NCBI GenBank assembly: GCA_022559845.1
Contig: CM040126.1
Location: 142,360,064-142,424,063, forward strand
Direction of reading: 5' to 3'
DNA: 64,000 bases
Source of the DNA: Amorphophallus konjac
Lineage: Eukaryota > Streptophyta > Magnoliopsida > Alismatales > Araceae
Position numbers and translations under genes: made by a program
Shown: positions 11,186 to 21,386 of the stretch, piece after piece
How positions within the stretch are numbered: the first letter of the stretch is position 1
Layout: every line of letters starts with the position of its first letter
The notes under the pieces: generated by a model
The model's input: only the letters and a program-made list of their open reading frames with translations
What the model was told of the DNA's origin: nothing
The model's database searches: none

Positions 11186-12604
11186 ATGCCACCTAAAAGA
11201 AGTTCTCGGCATTCTACCCAAGGGGAACCTAGTGCTCGAAGACGTGAGGCCTCGGCTCCTCCACGACAGTGGGCTCCTGCAGCTCCTCGTGCACCACGGT
11301 TGCCTCCATGGCCCATAATTGACCCTCGACTAGTCAATTTCAATGAGGTGAATGACATTCTTCCCGATCTATGTGCAGTATTTGAGATTCAAGATGGTTG
11401 GGTTGATTTTGTCATAAGATATCCCCGATACTACCCCAACCTAGTCCAAGAATTTTATGGCAATTTGATAGAGAGAAGTGAACGGTTTTATACGATTGTT
11501 CAAGGCGTTGAGATTACTATTACTCCGGCCCTTTTTGAACAAGCCTTAGGAGTTTCGGCCAGTGGTGCAGACATGGTTTTTGGTCATGGTGCCGTTGAGG
11601 ACACCTTTCTTGCTATGACTGGCTGTGAATATGTACGTGGTGTAAGTGATTTGATCACATTGAATGCCAACTATTTTCCACCACTGCAGCGAATCATGCA
11701 CCACATGTTTACTACATTCATCTATCCCAGGAGTGGAAGCTGAAATGAAGTAATAGAAGTTCACAAAATCTTGTTTTACTATGTTATGAATGGGATATTA
11801 GTCAACATAGGTTGGCTCATGACAGATTTGATTGGGACATGCCGTACCCAACTGCGGAGATCCTTGTCGTATGCCTCACAACTGATGGGAGTGTTCATTT
11901 ATGCTGGAACTAATCTGGCCCATGAACTGTTTATTCGAGTCAGGCAGGATGATGTGTATAACAAAGATAAGATCTTTTCAGACTTTGGATATTATTGGCG
12001 TCTCGATGGTCAGTTGCGCAGAAATGTGCCTGTTTATGGGGAAGAAGAGGAAGAAGAAGAGGAAGAAGTGGAAAAGCAGTAGCAGGGTCAAGGGGAAGCC
12101 CCCTCTCCAGTTCAGGCAGAGGACCAGCCTCCTCCACCTTCACCTCCATATGTAGATCCAGAGATGCCTCCTCCTCCTCAGTTCTTTCACGAAGAGTCCT
12201 CTACTCTGGGCGGAGGGCAGCCTTTTTGGGTAGATTTTGAGACTTTTGATAGGCATTTTTCTGGACTAGTCACTTGTGTGGACACCTTTGGGAACCAACT
12301 CTCTACTTTTGGGGATCACATAGACACAATGGGTAATACGCTGGACACCATGTCCGATTCCATAGATTCCTTCTCCACAGTCCTGGACACCTTGTCCACT
12401 CACATGACCACTCTCTCCACTCATATGACCACCCTCACCCAAAGCCACGAAGACTCACGTGAGGCCTTTCATATCATGAACCGCACTCTTCTTGACATGC
12501 AGCGCCGTGGCATGGCTCGGGATAACTCCATTGCCAATCTTCAGTACCGCCTTCAGTTTAAAGACCACTCTATTGAGGACATTCGACGCCGCCTTGGCTA
12601 TTAG
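11186..12604 (+). pseudogene. Copia ORF3 (env-position ORF), copy A
   Basis: Third ORF downstream of pol, in one frame with stops at about 11742 and 12080. It starts MPPKRSSRHSTQGE, matching C and D. A basic Pro/Ala-rich N-terminus precedes a conserved region (FEIQDGWVDFVIRYPRYYP, LVQEFYGNL, GVEITITPALFEQALGV, LMTDLIGTCR, DDVYNKDKIFSDFGYY). An acidic Glu-run linker and a coiled coil with repeated LDTLSTHMTTL-type heptads (12280-12440) follow. From memory the conserved region resembles Pfam's 'putative plant transposon protein' family. No signal peptide or hydrophobic membrane span is visible, so an envelope role is not supported by the sequence. Confidence 0.8.
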
Positions 12605-13312
12605 CCTCCTCTTGAAGATCAACCTCCTATAGAAGGCAACTGAGGATTTTATTTTGTTTCCTACCTCCAGTCTGTGTCCTTGGGTCTTGTGTCTTATCGG
12701 GTCTACTTTTCTTCTATCCCCTCCCATCCTTTGATGATGCCAAAGGGGGAGAAGTAGTTAGTAGTTAGTGTAGGTTTATATTTTAGCTTATGCATGCGTG
12801 TTGTATGAATGTTTACAATCTGCATTTGTGAGCCATTTGTGAGTCAGTTTTACATTTGCCTTTGACCTGTGTCTAAAAGTCTTACATTCTCTCAAGCATC
12901 AATGTACCTTGTATTGATGAACTAATGAAATGAAATGATGAATTGAATGCAATTGGTATTGGGCATTACATTATGGTTCTTGTCTCTCATTTCCTCTCTA
13001 CTTGGCAAATAAAATGTTTGAATGGTTGCGTTGCTTCGGCTTAATGAAATGATTACATGGTTTGATCGCCTTGTGGATTATTGGCTTTTCCCATCCTCAA
13101 ATTGGTTCTATGTATATCAAATGATGTCGGATAAAAGACAGGCTAGCCAGTCTGAAATCCTTCACTATGCGTGAGTGTAAACTCCACCTCGTACAAGAAT
13201 CATGTGGGATATTGCACAGATATAATGCATTTTTTTAAAGTCCACATTTGCTCAAAGGCACGGCAATGCACTTTATAATCTAGAGTTTTGTCATCATCAA
13301 AAAGGGAGAGAT
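12605..13312 (+). other. A 3' untranslated region with two polypurine tracts
   Basis: Non-coding. AAAGGGGGAGAAG at 12742-12754 is identical to a tract in C (27912-27924, minus). The terminal polypurine tract at 13299-13312 abuts the LTR and would prime plus-strand synthesis. Confidence 0.75.
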
Positions 13313-13582
13313 TGTTGAGTCTCTCCAGGTGATTTTGATGATAACAAAATCCCAGTATGGCAAACAGGTGGATAACTTCAACAATTGATGTAGCAAGAGC
13401 ACTTATAAGCTCTCAAAGCCATTTTCATCAAAGCGAATGTTCAAATCCATCTTGCCTGAAAAATGCCCTGATTTAGTTAAACCAAACTCAAATTGAATGG
13501 ATCAAACTGCGAACACAAAGTCTATTGTATATGGACATGATTCATGAACTAAACTCTCTAATTTTGCAGGATTTCTAGAGTT

Positions 13583-13756
13583 CGGTCGACCAGCTTGACT
13601 GGTCCGGTCGACCTAGCCTCCCAGCACTCAGAACTCTGTAAACTTACAGAGTTCGATCGACCGCCGACATAGGACCAGTCGACCGATTCTCCTAGTGTAG
13701 AAAGCTTCAGATCCTGTAAAAGTTAGGTCGACCGCCCTACCTGCCCCGGTCGACCG
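13583..13756 (+). promoter_or_regulatory. U3 array of six CGGTCGACCG palindromes (A)
   Basis: Sites start at 13583, 13605, 13654, 13676, 13725 and 13747, so 22 bp separates the members of each pair and 71 bp separates successive pairs. All six keep TCGACC and some outer bases have changed. The array spans 174 bp, starts 270 bp after the LTR start and ends 144 bp before the TATA box. This geometry equals that in C. Confidence 0.85.
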
Positions 13757-13900
13757 AACCCCTCGAAGCCCCTATTTTTGACTTTATTTTCTACACGAGG
13801 GAAAAGCATCTTTTAAGGATTTTTATTTTACCTTAGAGTCTCCAGACATGTCTAAATTTGTGGATCTGTGTCTTGGCATTTCCCTTGACCATTCAAGCGT

Positions 13901-13908
13901 TATAAAAA
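13901..13908 (+). promoter_or_regulatory. TATA box of shared A/D LTR
   Basis: TATAAAAA, preceded 3 bp upstream by ACCATTCAAG. The C LTR has the same ACCATTCAAG before TATATAA. Confidence 0.75.
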
Positions 13909-14180
13909 CATCTCTTAGGGCCAAGAAACCCTAATGACACAAGGGGATCAAAGGAAGGCTATCGAAGGAGAAACAAGGCTACAGGAAGAACTCCGTGAAC
14001 AGTGTATCGTCCAAGTATTTTTCATAAAATCTCAAGCATTTGATGATCATTCTGAAGTCATTCAAGTGGAAATCAAGTTGAGAAGCAAGCTTCAACAAAG
14101 ATCTTCTTCATCCACTAAGGGGGAGCTTAAATCTGAAGTTTTCATTTGTGTTTCTACTTCTCTTTTCAATTAAGCTTCAA

Positions 14181-14185
14181 GTGTG
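14181..14185. repeat. Left target duplicate of E (GTGTG)
   Basis: Matches GTGTG at 48259-48263 on the far side of E. Confidence 0.85.
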
Positions 14186-15908
14186 TGATGCGGGACGGGA
14201 CGCGAACCTGGGACTCTAGCACACAAACGTCCCTATGCGAGGGAAACGTGTGGATCTGCACGGTTGAGAAACCGGCAATGAGTCTCGGGTACTCGGGTTT
14301 TCCGCGTGTACTCGGATTGAGTCACGAGACGGGTCACACTCACTCACTCTCGCAGCGGTGATAAAATTATAACGAGCTAGGACCTATCACATACAAGTAG
14401 TGGCATATAGAAATATATACAAGCAAAGGAAATGCCAAAGAGGGGAGCGGAAATGATACCTCCACACTCCGGGCGTGGGGAAGACGACCCCGGCCGAACT
14501 TCGTACTCCCGGTACAGTAAATAATTAAATTACTTCAATGAATATTACTGCCCACTCCACGTAGGGAGGTAAAGGGCTACAATGGGACTCGAGAGTAGCG
14601 AACTCAGGTTGACGGGCAGCAAGCCGGAAGGGCTTTAGGGCTGGAGACGGGCTACTGGTCCGACTCAGTACCATTCCAACTCGATTTAGCAACTCAGTTC
14701 AGCCCACTGGACAGTAAGCGAACTCGGCTACTGTGACGGTGGCTTCCGGTCACCTTCTGGTCACAAAGGCTGGATGGGACGCTGCTGGGGGGTTGCCGAT
14801 CGATCTCCGGGAGCGACGGTCGGCGAAGCTATCCCGGCGTATTTTTGCTGGAATTACCCAGTGACTGCTTTACAGGCCTGTTCTCGGATCAGAAATGCGC
14901 GCCTCCACAAAAAGAATTTCTGCGCCCAGATCAGGTATCGGATCGAGGCAAAATTAGTACCGATGGATAGAGGACTTAAAGGGATGCAACAAATAATTAT
15001 TTCAGATCCATCTAGTAGACGGATTAGAAATGAAAATGACTGTTCCCGAGGTTTTTTTACTGACTCGGATTACAAACTGTCAGGACAGAACAAGTTCTGC
15101 CTGAAAATAAATTTTGACCGACACAAAAATGATAGATCTAGATTAGGAGATAGAATTTTAATCTCAGCTTGCAGTCCAGAGTTGGACAGAACTCCGACGA
15201 GGCAGTGGCGGTGTTGCGATGGCGGCACGAACGGAGGTGGCGGCAGAGCTTCACACTCCAGGGAAGAGATACAACTTGGAATCCATCAATTTTTCTAGGG
15301 AATCCACCTTAAGAATACAGTAATCCAGCTACAAGGGGAGAGAGGGAGAGAGGGGCGCCCTTGGGCTTACTCTTGGTAAAAATGCTTAATTCTTCATTAA
15401 TTCCCACAAAATAGAAAATACATGGATTATATAGAAATGTACAAAAGACCTAAACTATCCCTAGATCTAGGGTTAGGGAGGGGTAAACTAAGGATATGAT
15501 AATTAATCCCTCATGTGGTCAAATGGCCAAAATAAAAATATTACAACATGAATAAACAAGTATTAAAGGGGGGCGCCCCTTTGAAAAATGAGAGGAAAAG
15601 TTTGAATTTTCTCCCATCTTGTCCACCCCTTGCTCCAAGTCCAATCTTGGACTTTGAACTAGCCCCACATGGGCCCTAGATCCTAGGTGGACCAATGGGA
15701 AAGAGGGTGGGGGACCCTGCTTGACCTACTGGCATTTTACATAGAAACCCAAAGGCCTTTTTGCAAAGAAACCCAAATATTTCTAATGACTAACCCTTTT
15801 GCTTATAATGCCTTACAATTGCAAACCCAATTAGCCAAGGATATAAAAGTAAACAAAAGGATACAAATACAAAAATAAAATGTTAGTGCTCGACGTTGAT
15901 TTCCATCA
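14186..15908 (-). mobile_element. E LTR1
   Basis: TGATGCGGGA...TTTCCATCA. About 260 bp near 15140 are missing relative to LTR2 and LTR3 (compare 45421-45690 and 47222-47490). It contains GGGCGCCC at 15353 and 15571. ORFs in it are not conserved between LTR copies. Confidence 0.9.
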
Positions 15909-16508
15909 ATTCTCCCTAGGTGGGAAGAACTCGACCCCGTCGAGTAAGGGGTGCGGCTGCTCGTGTGGCTCCTGCGCATCTGTCACCGACCAGGTAGTGC
16001 GGAGTACGCTCCACTCCAAGTAATCTCCACCTGCTCATCCCATATATATTCGATATGCACATGCTGCTGTGGGAATGAGGCTTAGTGGTGGACACTCCGG
16101 GGTGGGGTCAATCACAAAGGACGGAGACAGCTTAATGACTCACTAGGAATCACCGCTGGGTCCCTTTATGCGACTAGATCCGAGACATAGAATGGTAGAG
16201 CCGATCCCACACTCCGGCAAGTCTACAACGTATACATTAGACCCGACTTACCTCACACTCGAAAGGGACTTACATCGCGAGCTTACAGTAGACCGACTAT
16301 GCAACTCCTAATATGCTCGACACATGCGGACTCACTATGCACTCAACAATCTTGACAAACTGGACAATAAAAAAAAACACGGACTCACACATGACCCTAG
16401 ACAAACCTACTGTTAGACCGACCCATACATATGCAATGGTGGACCAGGACATCCGAATGTGTGCCATGCATACACACAATGCAACCAAATGTCCGTAGAA
16501 TCATGGAC
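15909..16508 (-). other. E internal 3' region, no intact ORF
   Basis: A decayed continuation of the E coding region and 3' UTR. Between 16420 and 16500 it resembles, with frameshifts, the repeat units encoded by B at 21950-22240 (GGACCAGGACATCC-like DNA). Nothing else is recognised. Confidence 0.5.
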
Positions 16509-17957
16509 TCATAGATATCCCAAAAAGCACCACTCATGCACTGACGACCCTTTGGATTTGAGAGGCTTGGATGGGCCAAGATGGTTGAGTGCACCTTCTT
16601 CATCACCCCTATAAGTATGTATCTCTTGCCAATGAACGGGCTTGATGGGTGTAGATGGTCCGACCCGTGGGGAAGGGGTGTGATAGTGGACTCCCTCGAA
16701 GAAGTGGAGTAGATGTGGTAGGTCATGGGGTTTATTAGGGAAGGGGTCGAAGGGATCAAAGAATGTGTGACCCCTCGAGCTGGGTTCCCATAGGTCACAG
16801 TCCCATGTTTGGAATTCTTGAAGGTGTAGGTGGTCACCTTCATGCACCAGGGTATAGGGGATGGTGATCTCATATAGAAGGTAAGGTTCCTCCCTCGGGA
16901 TAAAGGGAATGAAGTTTGGCTTGACCGGCATGGGGAGGAATAAGAGAATCTCCGTGGTGACACGACCCACGGTGCACACGGAGGTAATGGACCCTAAGGC
17001 GGGGTGGGTGAAGCTACGATTTGTGGGTTGGTCGAAGCCTCAAGCCAACATATACGTCAACTTCATTTGCGAGTCTAATCCCATAATAAGGCCATCCAAT
17101 GTATCAACATGGTGACTAGACCGAAAAGTGGTGTGGAATGAGTTGACGGGCACTAGTTGTAGTGCGGGGTCCATGGATGGGTAGCAAGGCGGTCTAGGGA
17201 CCAAGCTTATCTTGAGCCAACTAAGTAGTGGCTCGGCGATGAATAGCTTTCCCATTAGAAACACGGGTGGCTCTAGCTGAGGTGGCTCCGAATAAAGATC
17301 GGAAGGTGAGGGTGGTGGCAATGGAGCTCTCATGGGTGGGGACGGAATGTCCTCCCTGAGGGGAAGAGGTCCTTGAGGTGGCACCGGGTTGGGAGGCTCG
17401 GGCAGGAGTCCGTCAAGTTGAGTATACATCCTATCCAACCGATCCGACATGCTTTTGAAGAGTTCGGAAATGGTGGGGGTTGGAGTAGGGGCATCGTGGT
17501 GGACTCGCTCATGGTCTCTCGGCCTAGTCTTGGGTTTAGGCTCATCGACATGCGGGGCTCTTTGCCTCCGGCTATGACAATCCCGGTGGGAGTTGACTGG
17601 GTGGGGCTGGGTGGAGGTGACCGGGCGGGGCAGGTAGATCTTTCTAACCTCGCCCTTCATCTCACGCCATCACTCTATAAGCCATTGCCTCCTAATTTCT
17701 CTCAAGTATTCTATGTCCCTTCATTTTTCGGCGGCTTTTTAAAAATGCCGTCTTTTGGCAAAGTCGACTTGCATGGCATCGGACATAATGTAACACTCAA
17801 AGTATTTGTCCATAGTGGCTTCCCACTCTAGGTAGTCACTTGAAACTTTGGAGCCATAGAAGTCCGGGGCTTCGGGCCAATGAGGTTGGTGGTGTTGGGT
17901 TCCCCATCCTTGGGTGTGTCGCCACCATTCATATGACGTGGGCTTTCGGGGATCCAT
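16509..17957 (-). pseudogene. E gag-like polyprotein
   Basis: One minus-strand frame from MDPRKPTSYEWW (17957) to 16509, broken by stops near 17736, 17720, 17663 and 17038. The N-terminal part carries a Ty3/gypsy-type gag core (DYLEWEATMDKYFE, MQVDFAKRR and a WREMKGEVRKIYLP segment). A Pro-rich linker, a segment with LLSWLK and LDGLIMGLDSQ, and then ALGSITSVCTVG..TTEILLFLP follow. B has the same order. No zinc knuckle, protease, integrase or RT is seen. The function beyond capsid formation is unknown. Confidence 0.75.
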
Positions 17958-18241
17958 GGGACACGGGGAGCTATAGGATGGCCATGCCGACACTTGGTGC
18001 AAGACAAACCGACTAGACACTACTCTAAAATGACAATGCAAAGTTGGAATGCAGACTCGACTACGAACCTAGACTCAACCAATATCCTGTACGTGGCCGA
18101 GGTATGATCTAAAGACCGAACTCACGCAAGTGTGCAACCTTCCCAATAGGTGTAACCTATCGTTCCGGGAACACCTTTTGATATACCGGGTAAAAAAATG
18201 TGAATGCAAACTTTGGACCGACTACCCTTGGACTCAACTTA

Positions 18242-18253
18242 GCTCTGATACCA
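18242..18253 (-). other. PBS of E (tRNA-iMet)
   Basis: TGGTATCAGAGC on the minus strand, 3 bp from the LTR2 end at 18257. It proves the minus orientation of E. Confidence 0.9.
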
Positions 18254-18256
18254 ATT

Positions 18257-18473
18257 TGATGTCGGATGGGACGTGAACCTGGGAGTCTTCCTCGCAGACG
18301 TCCCTATGCGAGGGACACGCATGGATCTGCACGGTTGAGAAACCGGCAATGAGTCTCGGGTACTCGCCTTTTCCGCGTGTACTCGGATTGAGTCACGGGA
18401 CAGGTCACACTCACTCACTCTTGCAGCGGTGATAAAATTATAACGAGCTAGGACCTATCACATGCAAGCAGCG
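18257..18473 (-). mobile_element. E LTR2, first part
   Basis: Starts TGATGTCGGATGG and is interrupted by F after CAGCG. Sequence resumes at 44686. Confidence 0.9.
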
Positions 18474-19061
18474 TGTCACGCCCCGATCCGATAGCAGCAG
18501 AACGTATTGGTCGGAATGTGGCAGCGATACAGTCGTGAATAATCAGAGCAACTCATAAGACACGAAATTACAACCTGGACAATGTGGGCCAGTTTAACCT
18601 TTATTGATATTCAAATATTTGAATTACATATCTTGACTCAACTTACATAAGTGATGAAAGGACTCACTAGTACACTCTAATAAAGAGAAAGGACTCAAAT
18701 AATAGGACGAGACTCAAAGAAAGACAAAAGACACCGACACGATTCTCCATAACGCTCATCACTCTTGCCCTTCCCCATCTGATGGACAATCTTCAATGTC
18801 GTTACCTGAAAAACATTAAAGATAGGCTAGTGAGCGAAACGCTCAGTAGGAATTACATCTCTCATCAGCAGAATATAAGTGATTAGCCAATTAACATGTT
18901 CATGAGGATGCAATGCATGGAACTAGAAAATCATGACGATCAATCTAACATGAAAGATGAATACTAAACTCAAAGGCAGTACGAGATCAAGAGAAATAGG
19001 GATGAATTCCCACGCAGAGTCAAGGACAAGCTATCAGAATATAACAAGGACAAATACTAAG

Positions 19062-20823
19062 TGATGTGACACAACCTAGGACCTAAATTGCAAGCAACGC
19101 AACAATTTGGCAATGTCACACAAGCGGACTCACTCGTGTTGGCACACTCGGGTCCGTAGGTGGACCGACGATGGGGTGAGGGTCCGAGGTTGGACCGGAG
19201 GTTTCCAATGGTACGATTGGCTTGGGGAGGACCCCTATGGGTCCGGGTTTGCCTAAATTCATGGGCGGTCAGCACGCCGAAGGCTTGGGTTGAATGATCA
19301 CTCTCACAACTCACCCGCGGTAGCCACACAATTAAACGATAATTCGGGTTCGGGCACTCTCTTAATGCCGACGGCACTAAGATGCAATACTAATTAAGCA
19401 AAGGAATCCAGCAAAGAGGAGTGTTTAGTGGCTCACCTGATCAGTGTGAAGACACCGATCCCGGCCGGAGACGAGGGTGAGCGAGGAAGCGTGGGCTTAC
19501 CCACACGCCGCGCCAGAGAAGCTTCAACCTGAAATTTCAGATTTCATGCACTACACCCCATGCAAGGGGGGGATCATGGGGAAGGGAAGCCAGTGACTAC
19601 ACTCAAACACTACCTCCACGCAGGGAGGGGCCTTCAGCCGGCCAAACGGGGAGGGGAGAAACGGGGAAAGTATGTCGAATGAAGACCGAGATCGGTTCAG
19701 TCTTCTCTCTGTGAGTGCTGACAGTCGGTCGAAGATGTTGCTGCTGTGACTTCCCTAGAATTTTGTTGGGGACGAAACCACTTGGAGAACCTTTGTATCT
19801 AGAACAGGGTGACTCCAGAATTTTGTAAATTTCCTCAGGCACTTCTGCTGGCCGGGGTGGGGGCTTGAACAGGGTGTTAGACCCTTGGATCTGACAGTTT
19901 CAGGTTCCCAACAGCAGGAAGAAGATGGTGCCACGACCGCTCCCGAGCTCAGAATCAGGTACCGCTGGAGTCGCTGGAACCGTTGACGAGTCCTATTCGA
20001 AGCAAGACTGACCGGGATGCCAGATGATGTCGGGGTCGACTGGTGGACTCTGAACACTGAGAAGGGGTCGGTGAAGACTGAGTGGAGGTAGATCCGAGCA
20101 CCTGGAGGAAGAAATTAATAACTCTTGCGGACAGATTATGATTGGAATTCTGCCTCTTGATTTTGAAAGTAGACAGGTCGAAGAAGATCTTTGCAGAAGA
20201 CTGTTTGTCCTGATTCACGTTGGATTTGTCATGGCAGAGCTTCCAATCACGTTTAGGTGCTCTGTCAGGAGAGCTTCGCGTAGTCGAGGGAGAACGGCTC
20301 TGCCGGGCAGCTCGGTGCACGGACGACAACGAAACCACCGCCGTTGTGAAGAAGATAGGCAGACCCTTCCGTGGGTACCTCTTGGGCCTTCAGATTCACG
20401 GGGAGGTGGTCGGGGTGGCCGCTGCTAGCAGGTGATCCTCTGCAGGTCGCCAGTCTAGATGGTGGAAGGTGGGGGTGATGGAGAAGAACAATGGGAGAGT
20501 GGAGGAGATGAGAGAGAGGGGGGGGGCGACCTAGGGCTGTGGAGGGAAGGGGGATTTCGAAATTCAAAGGCCTAGGGAGGTGGAGGGGTGCTTGGGATAG
20601 TGGGAAGGGTGCTTGGGAAAGTGGGAGGGGTAGTTGGGGGTTGGGTGGTGAGGAGAAGATTGGTGGAGGGAGTCTTGGGAAGGGGGGAGTATTGATGAGG
20701 GTTATGGGGAATGGGAAGAGGCTTTAATGGGGTAGGTGGGGAGTGGAGGTGGTTGGGAAGGGAGGAGAGAGAAAAATTTCAAAATTGGGGTGGGGAGGAG
20801 AGAGAATGGGGTTCACCCCCTTT

Positions 20824-20892
<69 letters not shown>

Positions 20893-21325
20893 GGGGGAAT
20901 CCACCCCTTAGAGAGAGAGAGAGAGATTCTCACAATTGTAGTGGAATTTCAAATTTTCTTTCAATCATTCATTAGTTCCAAATGGTGGGAGTATGGTCCT
21001 ATTTATAGGATTCCCACAATTTAACATAAGTCCCTGACTTTTGGACTACTAACACTAAACCAAGGGGAAGGGGGCGCCCTTGGGCCTAGCCCATATAATT
21101 GGGCCCATTAACCTATCAAATCAACATAATGACTCAAGCCTTAGGTAAATAACTACCTAACCTAGGTATTGGACTCAAATAAAAAGGAAAATTACATGAT
21201 AAGACTCAAATAAGCAAATGAAAAATACATCATATGACTGGAAATAAAGCGGCGAAGAAGATGAAGCACAATTGGTGAGCATCGGGATCCTCGAACAAAT
21301 GGGAATGCTGGTGATGTCCCCATTA
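19062..21325 (-). mobile_element. B LTR-a
   Basis: TGATGTGACACAACC...GTCCCCATTA (final CATCA changed to CATTA). It holds the longest (GA)n of the three copies and a GGGCGCCC box at 21072. Confidence 0.9.
20824..20926. repeat. (GA)n microsatellite in B LTR-a
   Basis: A 67-bp GA-rich run at 20824-20890 and a second run at 20911-20926. Homologous runs in LTR-b (25496-25563) and LTR-c (40669-40744) differ in length. Confidence 0.9.
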
Positions 21326-21386
21326 TACCCCCGGGGTGCGGAGAACTAGACTCCGTCGAGTATGGGTCCACCGGGGAAGTGGTCTT

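Larger units (their letters stand above)
5335..13312 (+). mobile_element. Copia (SIRE-type) internal domain A
   Basis: Order: PBS, gag, TGA, pol (protease, integrase, RT, RNase H), spacer with ORF3 promoter, ORF3, polypurine tracts. The order matches D and the reverse complement of C. Coding frames are broken mostly by nonsense changes explained by C-to-T or G-to-A. The 3' polypurine tract at 13299-13312 abuts the next LTR. Confidence 0.95.
13313..14185 (+). mobile_element. Shared A/D LTR, left part
   Basis: Begins TGTTGAGTCTC after the A polypurine tract. It is interrupted at 14185 by E and resumes at 48264; the two sides align continuously with the C LTR (TAAGCTTCA..GTG..CTTGTA). U3 holds the palindrome array (13583-13756), ACCATTCAAG (13888) and TATAAAAA (13901). 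Confidence 0.92.

Noticed and set aside
11186..12604. Envelope gene
   Set aside because: Position only; no signal peptide, membrane anchor or cleavage site is visible in A or C.
13583..13756. CRISPR-like regular repeats
   Set aside because: Short palindromes in plant LTRs with 12-bp and about 39-bp alternating gaps; no cas genes and wrong geometry.
14774..15298. 174-aa ORF in E LTR1
   Set aside because: Frame is not kept in LTR2 or LTR3.
20711..21024. Arg/Glu-repeat ORFs
   Set aside because: They are translations of the (GA)n microsatellite in the B LTR.
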